NCBI GenBank assembly: GCA_019638595.1
Contig: JAHBTJ010000003.1
Location: forward strand, 1-64,000
Direction: 5' to 3'
DNA from: Chitinophagaceae bacterium
GTDB taxonomy: Bacteria; Bacteroidota; Bacteroidia; Chitinophagales; Chitinophagaceae
DNA length: 64,000 nucleotides
Under the pieces are notes generated by a model that saw only the letters and a list, made by a program, of their open reading frames with translations, made no database searches and was not told the origin of the DNA. The position numbers and the translations under genes are program-made. Positions within the stretch are counted from its first letter, which is position 1. Every line of letters starts with the position of its first letter. Shown here in pieces: positions 9,363 through 19,300 of the stretch.

Positions 9363-9446
9363 GGCTCTGCGGGCACAAGCTTTATACTGTTATAAAAGCT
9401 TAACTTTGATAAGGCGATTGATTCCATCACTCAAAAAAGCAGGCAT

Positions 9447-9629
9447 ATGGGCATCGTAGAAATGATAAAGGAAAGAGAAACTCAAAAAATCCTTCAACAA
9501 GGCAAAACCGAGGTAATTCGCAATCTGATAACCAGGATGGGGCTCTCCGATGTACAGGCTGCCGATGTTGCAGCAGTGCCTGTTACCTTTGTAAAAAAGG
9601 TACGCGCTTCGCTGAAAAAGAAGAAATAG
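9447..9629 (+). CDS. Small protein resembling the C-terminal tail of Rpn-type nucleases
   Basis: Sixty residues, highly charged, ending in a lysine run. The core QQGKTEVIRNLITRMGL and the following helix-turn-helix-like segment (SDVQAADVAAVPVTFVKKV) resemble the C-terminal end of Rpn/PD-(D/E)XK 'putative transposase' proteins, where a charged helix is followed by a small predicted helix-turn-helix. No nuclease domain precedes it: upstream lies the palindromic repeat. It may be a genuine stand-alone small protein or the preserved tail of a lost nuclease gene. The ATG at 9447 gives a plausible short leader. Confidence 0.55.
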   Translation: MGIVEMIKERETQKILQQGKTEVIRNLITRMGLSDVQAADVAAVPVTFVKKVRASLKKKK

Positions 9630-9756
9630 GGAAATCGTCCATTGTCAACCATTCTCTCTTAAACATAACCTGATTTTCAAAGAACTTATCGCTAACGGAT
9701 TTGAGCTGTCGTTGCCTGCTTTTGGTCATGTCGCAGCCTAAGTTTATTTTAGCGCA

Positions 9757-10683
9757 ATGAGTACTTTCCAGTTCCCCGGGCAAACCGCTTTTTACAGAGG
9801 AAAAGTAAGAGATGTATATACCATTGGTGAAACGCTGGTGATGATTGCCAGCGACAGGATATCCGCTTTCGACGTAATACTTCCGCGGCCTATTCCTTTT
9901 AAAGGACAGGTGCTGAACCAGATAGCGGCACAGATGCTCCGGGCTACCGATGATATTTGTCCCAACTGGTTGCAGGCAGTGCCGGCGCCCAATGTTTCTA
10001 TAGGTAAAAAATGCATTCCTTTTAAGCTGGAGATGGTAGTGCGCGGCCACCTGGTAGGGCATGCGTGGCGTACCTACAGCAGCGGAAAAAGGGTTTTATG
10101 CGGAGTATCGCTGCCGGAGGGCTTAAAGGAAAACGATGCATTTTCAACTCCCATCATTACGCCTGCTACCAAAGCGGAACAGGGCCACGATGAAGATATT
10201 TCTAAAGAAGAAATTATTGCAAAAGGACTGGCTACCGCAGAAGAATGGGAGGTGCTGGCAGATTATACGCAACGACTTTTTGAAAGAGGGCAGTCCATAG
10301 CTCAAAAACATGGATTGATCCTTGCAGATACCAAGTATGAGTTTGGCAAGATAGGAGATACGATTTACCTGATGGATGAGATCCATACCCCTGATTCATC
10401 AAGGTATTTTTATGCGGACGGGTTTAGCGAAAGACAACAAAAGGGAGAACGCCAGAAACAATTAAGTAAAGAGTTTGTGCGGGAATGGCTGATCGCAAAC
10501 AACTTTATGGGCAGGGAAGGACAAACAGTGCCTGTAATGAGCGATGAATGGGTGCAAACGATCAGTAACCGGTATGTAGAGTTGTATGAAAAAGTAACAG
10601 GCAACCGGTTTGTGCCCGAACCGCTTGGGGAGCAGGAAACATACGACAGGATCGTGGCGGCGCTTGAAAAACTGAAATCATAG
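9757..10683 (+). CDS. purC: Phosphoribosylaminoimidazole-succinocarboxamide (SAICAR) synthase
   Basis: Joins CAIR and aspartate with ATP to form SAICAR in purine biosynthesis. The 308-residue length fits the long form found in yeast and Bacteroidota rather than the 240-residue enterobacterial form. Recognisable parts are GKVRDVY near residue 15, [10 protein letters not shown] around 30-40, [17 protein letters not shown] around 90-105, and the C-terminal LADTKYEFG and [13 protein letters not shown] motifs. Other pur genes are not adjacent. A TAAGTTTA sequence at 9739-9746 resembles a -7 box just ahead of the start. The lactonase gene begins 4 bp after its stop, so they are probably transcribed together. 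Confidence 0.97.
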   Translation: MSTFQFPGQTAFYRGKVRDVYTIGETLVMIASDRISAFDVILPRPIPFKGQVLNQIAAQMLRATDDICPNWLQAVPAPNVSIGKKCIPFKLEMVVRGHLVGHAWRTYSSGKRVLCGVSLPEGLKENDAFSTPIITPATKAEQGHDEDISKEEIIAKGLATAEEWEVLADYTQRLFERGQSIAQKHGLILADTKYEFGKIGDTIYLMDEIHTPDSSRYFYADGFSERQQKGERQKQLSKEFVREWLIANNFMGREGQTVPVMSDEWVQTISNRYVELYEKVTGNRFVPEPLGEQETYDRIVAALEKLKS

Positions 10684-10687
10684 CATT

Positions 10688-11821
10688 ATGAAAATAGCAG
10701 GCTTTTTTTACACACTTACTTTATGTGTTACATCATTACTCGTTATGGCACAACAACAGGAAGATAAATACTTAGTTACCGGCACTTATACAGGAGGCAG
10801 GAGTGAAGGCATATATGTATATACTTTTAATACCAATACAGGTGCGTATAAGGAAGTCAGTCATGTAAAATCTTCCAACCCTTCTTTCATAGCGGTTTCT
10901 CCCGATGAAAAATACGTGTATGCGGTGAATGAAAATAGCGATAATGATAACGGGGGAGAAGTAAGCGCTTTTTCGTTCGATAAAAAAAACGGCACGCTCA
11001 CTTTTCTTAATAAACAATTATCCGGGGGAGATCATCCCTGTTATGTTGAGGTAGATAAAACAGGCAAATGGGTAATTGCGGGCAACTACAGCAGCGGCAC
11101 GCTTTCCGTATTGCCTGTACAACCCGATGGAAGCGTCGGCGAAGCGGTTACTACCATCCGGCATACCGGCTCCGGTGTAAATAAAGACAGGCAGGAAAAA
11201 CCGCATGTGCATTGCACCATTCTTTCAGCAGATAACAGGTGGCTTTTTGTTCCCGACCTGGGTATAGACAAGGTAATGATCTATGCTTTTGATGCTGCTA
11301 CAGGTGGGCTTACACCCGCGCCTCAACCCTTTGCAAAGGTGGCGGATGGTGTGGGTCCCCGTCATCTTACCTTTCACCCTAATAATAAATACGCTTACCT
11401 GATGGAAGAGATGGGCGGGGCTGTTACCGTATTTGATCATATTGGCGGCAGGCTGCATGCCGTGCAGCATATTAAATCTGTTCAGGATAGCGATAAGGAG
11501 TTTATAGGAAGCGCGGATATTCATGTATCTGAAGATGGAAGGTTTTTATACGCGTCTAACCGGGGCGGTTTTAATACCATAGCCATTTTCAGCATTGATC
11601 AGCAGAACGGTAAACTCACGCTCACGGGGCACCAGCCTTCAGGCGGGCAAATTCCGCGTAACTTTACTGTAAGCCCCGGCGGAAATTTTTTATTGGCAGC
11701 CAACCAGGATTCTGACAACATAGCGATATTTAAAATAAATAAAAAAACAGGAGCGCTTACGGATACGGGTAAGCGAATGGAAGTGGGTAAGCCCGTTTGC
11801 CTTAAATGGATCAATAAATAA
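10688..11821 (+). CDS. Exported lactonase-family seven-bladed beta-propeller (6-phosphogluconolactonase-like)
   Basis: A 377-residue member of the lactonase/YbhE family. Residues 1-21 are a signal peptide (TLCVTSLLVMAQ), so the protein is probably periplasmic, unlike cytoplasmic Pgl. Repeating propeller-blade phrases are visible: LVTGTYTGGRSEGIYVY, FIAVSPDEKYVYAVNE, GPRHLTFHPNNKYAYLMEE and PRNFTVSPGGNFLLAANQD. The HVHCTI segment around residue 175 matches the conserved histidine-containing stretch of the family. The substrate is uncertain: exported members may hydrolyse sugar lactones or have other roles. It lies 4 bp after purC, probably through operon packing rather than shared function. 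Confidence 0.85.
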   Translation: MKIAGFFYTLTLCVTSLLVMAQQQEDKYLVTGTYTGGRSEGIYVYTFNTNTGAYKEVSHVKSSNPSFIAVSPDEKYVYAVNENSDNDNGGEVSAFSFDKKNGTLTFLNKQLSGGDHPCYVEVDKTGKWVIAGNYSSGTLSVLPVQPDGSVGEAVTTIRHTGSGVNKDRQEKPHVHCTILSADNRWLFVPDLGIDKVMIYAFDAATGGLTPAPQPFAKVADGVGPRHLTFHPNNKYAYLMEEMGGAVTVFDHIGGRLHAVQHIKSVQDSDKEFIGSADIHVSEDGRFLYASNRGGFNTIAIFSIDQQNGKLTLTGHQPSGGQIPRNFTVSPGGNFLLAANQDSDNIAIFKINKKTGALTDTGKRMEVGKPVCLKWINK

Positions 11822-11925
11822 AGCAGGATGGTTCCCGTTTGCTGAAACCGCACCCGGTGGCTCATATAAAAGCATGTAATATCAAAAGCATCGCTTATTT
11901 TCGCCGCAGTAACACTACAATCAAT

Positions 11926-12444
11926 ATGCAGGCAATCAACCTGAGGTCGTTCAGGCAAAAAGTAAAACGTCATAAAAGGAGCTTCAAAGGTTTTTTAACA
12001 AGGCTCGAAAATAATCCGCCCCGCAAGCTCGACGATCTTGCCATACGGGTTGATAAAGAAGTATGGCATGAAACAGATTGCCTGAGCTGCGCCAATTGCT
12101 GTAAAACCATGAGTCCTACATTCAATACCAGGGACTTAAAACGTATTTCAGCTCACCTGAACATGACCGTAAAAGAGTTTAAAGAAAAGTGGCTGTATTA
12201 CGATAAAAAGGATAAGGATTGGATGAACACGCAGCAGCCCTGCCAGTTCCTTGACCTGGATACTAATATGTGCAGCATTTATGAGGTAAGACCCGATGAT
12301 TGTGCAGGCTTTCCCCATCTTACCAAGAAAAAAATGGTGGATTATATGCATGTGCACAGGCAGAACATAGAATACTGCCCTGCTACCTACAAAATGGTGG
12401 AAAAAATGAAACACCTGCTGGCTACCGCGAAACGTCTTCAATAA
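11926..12444 (+). CDS. YkgJ-family cysteine-cluster protein
   Basis: A 172-residue cytoplasmic protein. The start at 11926 is preferred because the 29 residues added by the upstream ATG at 11839 are unlike the family. It carries the CxxCxxCC cluster (CLSCANCC) followed by CQFLDLDTNMCSIYEVRP, DDCAGFPHL and a last cysteine in YCPATYK, the pattern of the YkgJ/UPF0153 family thought to bind an iron-sulfur cluster or zinc. The exact function is unknown. Its last 23 bases overlap the end of the convergent YraN-family gene. Confidence 0.85.
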   Translation: MQAINLRSFRQKVKRHKRSFKGFLTRLENNPPRKLDDLAIRVDKEVWHETDCLSCANCCKTMSPTFNTRDLKRISAHLNMTVKEFKEKWLYYDKKDKDWMNTQQPCQFLDLDTNMCSIYEVRPDDCAGFPHLTKKKMVDYMHVHRQNIEYCPATYKMVEKMKHLLATAKRLQ

Positions 12445-12778
12445 AAAAATATTCGGCAGGCTGCCGGTAGCGGAGCAAAATAGAAAGAATATCATATTGT
12501 ATTCTCTTCCATTCGGGATGCTGATATAAAAAGGCCTCACCCGCTTTCATCAGCTTTTCAATCTTGGCATCCGTTACACTTTCTTCTGGTAATCCAAATG
12601 TTGTTGAGCGCCGGGTTTTTACTTCTATAAAGTGGAGAATGTTATCTTTTTCGGCAATGATGTCTATTTCGTAATAAGAGTATCGCCAGTTGGTATGGAG
12701 TATTATAAAAGAATGGCGCTCCAAATACAGGAGCGCGAGCGTTTCGCCCAGTTTACCTGTTTGATTGTGGTTAGCCAT
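12422..12778 (-). CDS. YraN-family (UPF0102) endonuclease-fold protein
   Basis: About 118 residues. The start at 12778 (MANHNQTGKLGE) matches the family's usual N-terminus; an in-frame ATG at 12793 would add five residues. The small PD-(D/E)XK fold is evident: GKLGETLALLYLE, then the catalytic set YEIDIIA and FIEVKTRRS. Homologues are widespread and often lie near ribonuclease HII or ribosome genes, but their role is not settled (DNA or RNA processing). Here it stands alone, with its tail overlapping the convergent cysteine-cluster gene by 23 bp. Confidence 0.88.
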   Translation of the reverse strand: MANHNQTGKLGETLALLYLERHSFIILHTNWRYSYYEIDIIAEKDNILHFIEVKTRRSTTFGLPEESVTDAKIEKLMKAGEAFLYQHPEWKRIQYDILSILLRYRQPAEYFFIEDVSR

Positions 12779-12848
12779 ACGAAACACTTTCATAACTACC
12801 GTTATGAAAGATAGTGTTGTTTAAATGTTATGAAATGCTGTGCAATGC

Positions 12849-13409
12849 TTATGCTTTGTTGGTTTTGGGCATGTACTGCTTCAGCAGGTAATATCCGCCA
12901 AATAATACAACACTGAAGAACAGGGTGCCGTACAATGAATTTTTATAGAAGGGCAGCCCGTCTGCAAAGCTCATCATCAGTCCGTCCCATGTTTTGGGGC
13001 GTTGTAAGCCGCTGCCGTTCAGCCATACTAAAAAGTTTGACAAAAGAAAGTACAGGGTAGGAGCCACCAGCGATGTTGCAGCCACATTTAATACCGTAGG
13101 TTTTTTTATAAAGAAGCCAACAACGGTAATGAGCGCAAAAAGTACATAGTTGGTAAACTGCCCTTCGTAAAAGCCCTGCATTTGCGAATACCCCAGGTGG
13201 TATAATGCTTCGTATATCACATCAGACAAAACCATAGAAAACAAAGGCAATGCAAAAGCCCATTTCCGGTCTTTAATAACAGCGCCGGCAAACAATGCCA
13301 TAGCAATTTGTGGTGCAAAGCCATAAGGCCTGCCGGGTATTATGCGGTACAATGCTGCCATTGCTATTAAAGCAATAAAAATGATCAGGAAAGTTTTGCT
13401 GAATTTCAT
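12849..13409 (-). CDS. DUF6580-like integral membrane protein
   Basis: A 186-residue membrane protein with about five hydrophobic helices, starting MKFSKTFLIIFIALIAMAALYR. The pattern of GRPYGFAPQIAMALFAGAVI, KWAFALPLFSMVLSDVIYE and the C-terminal LYGTLFFSVVLFGGYYLL resembles DUF6580, a Bacteroidota family related in layout to the substrate-binding (S) component of ECF-type vitamin transporters. No ATPase or T component is nearby, so transport is only a possibility. It lies 50 bp after the metallo-hydrolase gene, same strand. Confidence 0.65.
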   Translation of the reverse strand: MKFSKTFLIIFIALIAMAALYRIIPGRPYGFAPQIAMALFAGAVIKDRKWAFALPLFSMVLSDVIYEALYHLGYSQMQGFYEGQFTNYVLFALITVVGFFIKKPTVLNVAATSLVAPTLYFLLSNFLVWLNGSGLQRPKTWDGLMMSFADGLPFYKNSLYGTLFFSVVLFGGYYLLKQYMPKTNKA

Positions 13410-13459
13410 ATCCGGGTATTAATGCTGTCAAAAGTAGGGAAATTTAGCGTAATGGCTGC

Positions 13460-14302
13460 CTAAATGCTCTCCAGCCTAAACAGGTCTTTGGCACGGATGC
13501 CCTTCTCCGTCATGGTAAGTGTGCAGCACTCGTATTGTGGGTCGTGCTCGAAAAAGATGATATAATTATTCTGCAGCACTTCCTGCAAAAAAGCCTTTTT
13601 TTCCTGCAGGGTTGTTAGCGGAAACATATCGTATGCCATTACGTAAGGCAGTGGGATATGACCTACAGAAGGCAAAAGGTCTGCGGCATATATAATGGTT
13701 TTTCCTTTGTAATGATTGATCTGCGGCAACATCATTGCCTGGGTATGCCCGTTCACAAAACGGATAGTAATATGTTCGGTAAAAGAAATATCTTCTTTTA
13801 CAGGAATGAACTTCAGCTTGCCGCTATCCTGCAAAGGCTGAATGTTTTCTTTTAGAAAAGAAGCTTTTTCCCGGTCGTTGGGTTTAATGGCCCACTGCCA
13901 GTGCTCTTCATTGCTCCAGTATATGGCATTTTTAAAAGCCGGCACCATTTTATTGTTTTCGATTACAATAGCACCGCCTACGTGGTCGAAGTGAAGATGT
14001 GTTAGCAATACATCCGTAATATCATCTTTGTGGAATCCGTATTTTGCCAGCGATTTATCCAGCGTATCATCTCCGTGCAGGTAATAGTGGCTCATGAATT
14101 TAGCATCCTGCTTGTTGCCCATGCCTGTATCTACCAGTATCAGGCGGTCCCCGTCTTCTATCAGCAAACTCCGCATTGCCCAGGAGCAAAGATTGTTTTC
14201 ATCGGCAGGATTGAGCTTATTCCAGATGCTTTTGGGTACCACCCCAAACATTGCTCCTCCGTCTAATTTAAAATAGCCTGTATTAACCGTGTATAATTTC
14301 AT
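13460..14302 (-). CDS. Metallo-beta-lactamase-fold hydrolase
   Basis: A 280-residue soluble protein with the zinc motif HLHFDHVGG (His102, His104, Asp106, His107) and a later histidine in FVNGHTQAMM and aspartate in IYAADLLPS, so both zinc sites look intact. The overall plan (LYTVNTGYFKLDGGAMFG, ILVDTGMG) resembles the quorum-quenching lactonase/methyl-parathion-hydrolase-like branch, but it lacks any signal peptide and its substrate is unknown. It is followed after 50 bp by the small membrane protein gene on the same strand. Confidence 0.88.
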   Translation of the reverse strand: MKLYTVNTGYFKLDGGAMFGVVPKSIWNKLNPADENNLCSWAMRSLLIEDGDRLILVDTGMGNKQDAKFMSHYYLHGDDTLDKSLAKYGFHKDDITDVLLTHLHFDHVGGAIVIENNKMVPAFKNAIYWSNEEHWQWAIKPNDREKASFLKENIQPLQDSGKLKFIPVKEDISFTEHITIRFVNGHTQAMMLPQINHYKGKTIIYAADLLPSVGHIPLPYVMAYDMFPLTTLQEKKAFLQEVLQNNYIIFFEHDPQYECCTLTMTEKGIRAKDLFRLESI

Positions 14303-14343
14303 ACTATAAAAATATATTCAGGCTACTAAATTAAGCAGTTATA

Positions 14344-14934
14344 TTATTGCAAAGCACGGATAGTTAAATCAGGGGAGGATTCAAGATATGCAGGTAATAT
14401 CTTACCCAGCTTTTTTACCGCTATAGCCAGTTGATTGCGAACCGTTAGCTCAGAAATGTTAAGAATAGAAGCTACTTCTTTATAGCGTAATCCATCTTCT
14501 TTTACCAGTTGTAGTATCAGCCTGCATTTGGGAGGCAGCTCGTTGACTGCAGCCTTGATCCTTTTCATAATGTCGGAAGAAATATACAACTCCTCCGGTG
14601 TGTTGAAGTCTATAGTAGTTTCAAAGGTAATTTCGTCAAGATCGGTAACAGGATTTTTATACTGGCGCGTAATATATTTTAAACAAAGGTTTTTGGTTAC
14701 CGTATACAAATAAACACTTAAATTTTCTACCTGCGCCAGCTTCACCCTCATTTGCCAAACCTTGATAAAAACATCTGAAACAATTTCTTCAGCGGGTTCT
14801 TTTGATTTTATAAACGCATAGGCTGTCCGGTACAGCCTGTGATAGAAAAGGTCGCACAAACTCTTGTACGCCTTCATATCATCATACAAGGCAATTTTTT
14901 GTTGTAGTTCTGGTATACAAGCAAATCGGTTCAA
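14344..14934 (-). CDS. ECF RNA polymerase sigma factor (FecI-like)
   Basis: A 196-residue extracytoplasmic-function sigma factor of the Bacteroidota expansion type. Region 2 is at about residues 22-90 (FYHRLYRTAYAFIKSKEPAEEIVSDVFIKVW) and region 4 at about 130-185 (ELPPKCRLILQLVKEDGLRYKEVASILNIS, then TVRNQL). It probably drives the SusC/SusD operon, with the FecR protein encoded next door as its membrane anti-sigma partner. Unusually for these loci, it is divergent from fecR, separated by 123 bp, rather than upstream in the same direction. That gap must hold both promoters. Confidence 0.93.
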   Translation of the reverse strand: MNRFACIPELQQKIALYDDMKAYKSLCDLFYHRLYRTAYAFIKSKEPAEEIVSDVFIKVWQMRVKLAQVENLSVYLYTVTKNLCLKYITRQYKNPVTDLDEITFETTIDFNTPEELYISSDIMKRIKAAVNELPPKCRLILQLVKEDGLRYKEVASILNISELTVRNQLAIAVKKLGKILPAYLESSPDLTIRALQ

Positions 14935-15057
14935 TAGAGGTATTTATTCTTTGGCTTTTCATTGTAAAGTTGAAGGGAAAAAGAGTTTTAAAAAAAATTT
15001 TTTTTGTTTGGTACATTCTTATTCAAAAAGGCCTCCTGTTGTATTGAGACATACTAT

Positions 15058-16173
15058 ATGGATGAAACTACATTCTGGTTGCTGTTAAGCGCTAAGCTTT
15101 CTGGCGAGGCAACACCCGAAGAGCTTTCGGAGCTGGAAGCTATTATAAAACAGCATCCGGAATTAAGCTGGAAAGTGCAATTGCTTTCGCAAATGTGGGC
15201 TCCCAAACCAGAAGAAACAGATTCGGGCGATTTTTTTAATAAGCATCTTCAGAGGCTCAGCAATTTGCCGGATGCAGAGATGAGCACGCTTATAGGAAAA
15301 GCGCGGGAAATGGATCTTTTTGAAGAAAGTGATGGAAAAAAACGCAGGTACAGTTGGTTACTGCCTTTTTCGGGCATTGCAGCGGCTGTGGCGATAGGAA
15401 TATTTTTTTTTCTTAACAATACATCGGCGCCGGAGAATAAGGCAAAGCAGCCTGCCGCAAAAAATACGGTAACAACACGTAAAGGCTCTAAATCGAACAT
15501 ACAGTTACCGGATGGCACGGTGGTTTGGCTGAATGCAGATAGCAAACTTACGTATGATGAAAATTTCAGGGACGATCTGCGGGAGGCCGTGTTGGAAGGG
15601 GAAGCCTTTTTTGATGTGGCAAAAGATGAGCAGAAACCTTTCATCATTCATACAAAAACCATTGATATTAAAGTGCTCGGTACTGCATTTAATGTGAAGG
15701 CATATGAAACGGAGCCTAATACGGAAACCTCTTTAATAAGAGGTTCGGTAGAAATTACGCTGCACAACAGCCCCGAAAAGAAAATTATCCTTAAGCCCAA
15801 TGAAAAGCTTCGTGTAAATAACAAAAGCCTGGAATACAGCACCGGGCTTAATGAAGTAAAAGCGAAATCCAGGCCCGATGATGTGGATATTGTAGTGGGT
15901 AAAATTCATTTTCAGAAAAAAGACAGCTCAGCATTAGAAACGCTGTGGATAAAGAATAAACTGGCATTTGATGCGGAAACGCTGGAAGAAGTAATGCGCA
16001 AAATAGAAAGATGGTATAATGTAAAAGTATTGATGGACGTGGATGAGAGCGCCAGGGCTACTCAGTACAGCGCCATATTTGAAAATGAAAGTCTTGCGCA
16101 GGTAATGGAAGCATTGAAGATCACAGGCAATTTTTCATACACGATAAACAGGGATACAATAACCGTAAAATAG
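15058..16173 (+). CDS. FecR-family anti-sigma/signal-transducing protein
   Basis: A 371-residue inner-membrane regulator, with the start taken at ATG 15058 (MDETTFWLLLSAKLSG) because the 18 extra residues from 15004 lack family character. Order of parts: cytoplasmic sigma-binding helices (1-95), one membrane helix (WLLPFSGIAAAVAIGIFFFL, about 100-120), the periplasmic FecR domain (GSKSNIQLPDGTVVWLNADS to KVLGTAFNVKAY), and the C-terminal DUF4974 domain (KLAFDAETLEEVMRKIERWY). It would relay substrate occupancy from the STN domain of the downstream SusC to the divergent ECF sigma factor. Confidence 0.94.
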   Translation: MDETTFWLLLSAKLSGEATPEELSELEAIIKQHPELSWKVQLLSQMWAPKPEETDSGDFFNKHLQRLSNLPDAEMSTLIGKAREMDLFEESDGKKRRYSWLLPFSGIAAAVAIGIFFFLNNTSAPENKAKQPAAKNTVTTRKGSKSNIQLPDGTVVWLNADSKLTYDENFRDDLREAVLEGEAFFDVAKDEQKPFIIHTKTIDIKVLGTAFNVKAYETEPNTETSLIRGSVEITLHNSPEKKIILKPNEKLRVNNKSLEYSTGLNEVKAKSRPDDVDIVVGKIHFQKKDSSALETLWIKNKLAFDAETLEEVMRKIERWYNVKVLMDVDESARATQYSAIFENESLAQVMEALKITGNFSYTINRDTITVK

Positions 16174-16221
16174 TATTAATAACCAAACCAGCTATTCATT
16201 AACCACTAAAACTGATTGCGT

Positions 16222-16333
16222 ATGAACAGAAAAAAAAGTTAAATATAAACGGAGAATGCTTGTAACATTCTCCGCGATTACGACAAGCCGCCTTGCCGGG
16301 CGGATTATCATTGTTTAAAATCAAAACCAAGAT
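16222..16333 (+). promoter_or_regulatory. SusC leader: mini-ORF and two hairpins
   Basis: The 160-bp gap between fecR and susC holds a six-codon open frame (MNRKKS, 16222-16242). A perfect 9-bp hairpin follows: cggagaatg at 16250-16258 with cattctccg at 16266-16274. Then comes a short GC-rich dyad (ccgcc...ggcgg near 16289-16303). It reads like a transcribed leader, possibly an attenuator or a binding site for a regulatory RNA or protein. The mini-ORF may be fortuitous. Confidence 0.5.
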
Positions 16334-19300
16334 ATGAAAAAAAATGAATGCGGCGCAACCGTAGGCCAGCGTCGTTTATTAATCAAAAGCCTGCTTATGA
16401 CGAAAATGGCGATATTGCTTGTGCTCGCTTTTTCTATGCAAACCTATGCTCATAGTTACGGGCAGGGCATAAGTCTTAAACTTGAAAATGTTAAACTCAA
16501 AAAAGTTCTGCAATCTATTGAGGATCAGGGAGATTTCCGTTTTGTTTATAAAGACCAGCTTTTAAGGCAGGCCAGGTTGGTAAGCATTGATGTAAAAAAT
16601 GTAAGCCTGCCTGAAGTAATGGACAGGATCTTACAGAATACCAATCTTACTTATCGCAGGCTAAGCGACCAGTTGATTGTAATTGTGGGTGATAAGGTAA
16701 CCGAGTACGACCTTGCAGTTAAGGCAATACCGGTAACAGGTAAGGTGATCAGTGAAAAGGGGGAGCCTTTACCGGGGGTAAGCGTGCAGGAGAAAGGTAC
16801 CAATAACGGTACTACCACAAAGGCAGACGGCAGCTTTACGCTGGATGTTAGCAGCAGCAGCGCGATATTGGTATTCAGTTATGTGGGCTTTAAAAAAGTG
16901 GAAGTGGCAGCCAACAAGGCCGGCGAATTATCAAACTTAATACTGCTTGCAGACGATAACAGCCTTAGCGACATTGTTGTGATAGGGTATGGTACCGTTA
17001 AAAAATCAGACTTAACAGGATCTGTTGCGGTGGTAAAGGCCGACAAGCTGATGGATATGCCGGTGCCCAATATTACCCAGGCGTTGCAGGGTAAGGTAGC
17101 AGGTGTGGAGGTAAGTGTAAACAGCAATGCTCCGGGCGCAGGCGCTAAAGTAAGGGTGCGCGGTCTCGGTTCAATCAACTCAAGTCTTGATCCGTTATAT
17201 GTGGTGGATGGAGTAGCAGGTGTTGACGGTAATAGCCTGAACCCTAATGATATCGCTTCGATCGAGGTTTTAAAAGATGCATCTTCCACGGCTATTTATG
17301 GAGCAAGAGGCGCGAATGGCGTGATAATGATAACCACCAAACGCGGCAGGAGCGGTGGCGCTAAAGTTACTTATGACGGCAATGTGAATGTTGCCCAGTT
17401 ATACAGGCATGTACCTGCCCTCAATTCTGAAGAATTTATAAAAGTGTTTAATGAATCTTTTGCTAACGGACAAAAATATGATCCTGCCGGGGGAGTATGG
17501 GCGCCAGCGAAAGCACTGAACCATACCAATTATCCGTTACTGTTTGATGCGAATGACAAACCTCTTTATAATACTAACTGGGAAGCAGAAGTATACAAGC
17601 CGGCATTATCGCATAACCACCAGGTGAATGTTCAGGGCGGTAGTGATAAAACCTTATACAGTGTTTCATTGGGCTACCTTAACCAGGATGGTATAATGAC
17701 CACCTCTAACTTTAACCGTTATTCCGCAAGATTTACATTGGATACGGATGTAAAAAGCTGGTTAAAGGTAGGCGGGAACCTATCTGTGATCAAATCCCTG
17801 CAACGTATGGTTTCAGACGGTAACGGTGGTTTGAACGTACCCCGCATGGTTTCGGAAGCGGTACCTATCATCCCTATAAAATACCCCGACGGAACATGGG
17901 CAGGTAATAGTGATATTGCAGGCTTGGAAGGCGGGGCCAACCCGGTACATATTGCCAACAACAGGTATTCTCTGAACAATACTTTCCAGACTTTAGGTAA
18001 CACTTACCTCCTGTTTAAGCTGGCAAAAGGGTTGGAATTTAAATCTGATTTTGGATTTAATCTTAACAACCAGAAAAACAATTTCTATTCTGCCGGCGAC
18101 CTGCACAACCTGTCAAAAGACCAGGGTGGGGTGGCTAACTTGAACACCTATCAGAACTCTTACTGGCAGTCAGAAAATTACCTGACTTACAATACTGAGC
18201 TTTCTAACGGTCATAAAATGACAGCATTGCTGGGAGCTTCATGGCAGGAATACAACCAGGAAAGGGTGAGAGCGGAAACACAGAATTTTATTGACGATAT
18301 ATTTCAGTGGCATTACCTGCAGGCGGGTACGCTAAGAAGTCAATCCCAATCGCAGGATTATAAATGGGCGATGAACTCTTACTTTGCCCGTGTTACCTAT
18401 AATATTGCTGATAAGTATTTGTTTACCGCCACCGGCAGGTACGACGGTTCGTCTAAATTCGGAAAGAATAACAAATATGCGTTCTTCCCTTCAGTAGGCG
18501 CCGCATGGAGAATATCTGAAGAGGATTTCATGAAGAACAACATGAATTCGCCCATCAGCGATCTGAAGATTCGTGCAAGCTATGGCGGATCGGGTAACCA
18601 GGAAATTGGTCAATACCAGTCTATTGCCCAAATACAACCAAGCAGCGGCGTGTTGAACGGAGCTGCAAGTGCAACATTAATTCCAAGCTATCTGGGCAAT
18701 CCGGATTTAAAGTGGGAAGTATCTATGCAGGCGGATGTGGGACTTGAATTAGGCTTGTTTAATAACCGTATTAACCTGAATGTGGATTACTATAACCGTG
18801 TTACCAAAGATCTGTTGTTACAGGCGCCCATTCCCTGGTCTGCCGGGTTGAACAACAACTTTGTGTATATTAATGTGGGCTCGGTAAGAAATGCCGGCTT
18901 CGAAGTAAATCTTAATACGGTAAACATTCAGTCAAGGGATTTTACATGGTCAACCAATTTCATCTTCTCAACGAACAAAAACAAGATTTTAAAACTGAAA
19001 GATGGAAATGCCGATATCTTTCCTGGTCCTAACTTTTTGGGGCAAACCAATATTCTGCGCGTGGGAGAGCCGATTGGTTCATTCTGGGGAAGAACACGTT
19101 TAGGCACTTATGGTGAACACGAAGCTGATCTTGCTGCCAGCCGTAATCTGAAGCCCGGAGATAGAAAATACCTGTATAATGATGATGGTAGTGAAAATTA
19201 CAGCATTATCGGCCGTGCTTATCCAAAATGGACAGGAACTTTCTCCAGCACTATGAATTATAAGAACTGGGATTTCTCATTCGATATCCGTTTTGTGCAG

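Noticed and set aside
9132-9395. An 87-residue plus-strand frame spanning the aldo/keto reductase end and the cruciform
   Set aside because: It overlaps the reductase gene out of frame and reads through the palindrome.
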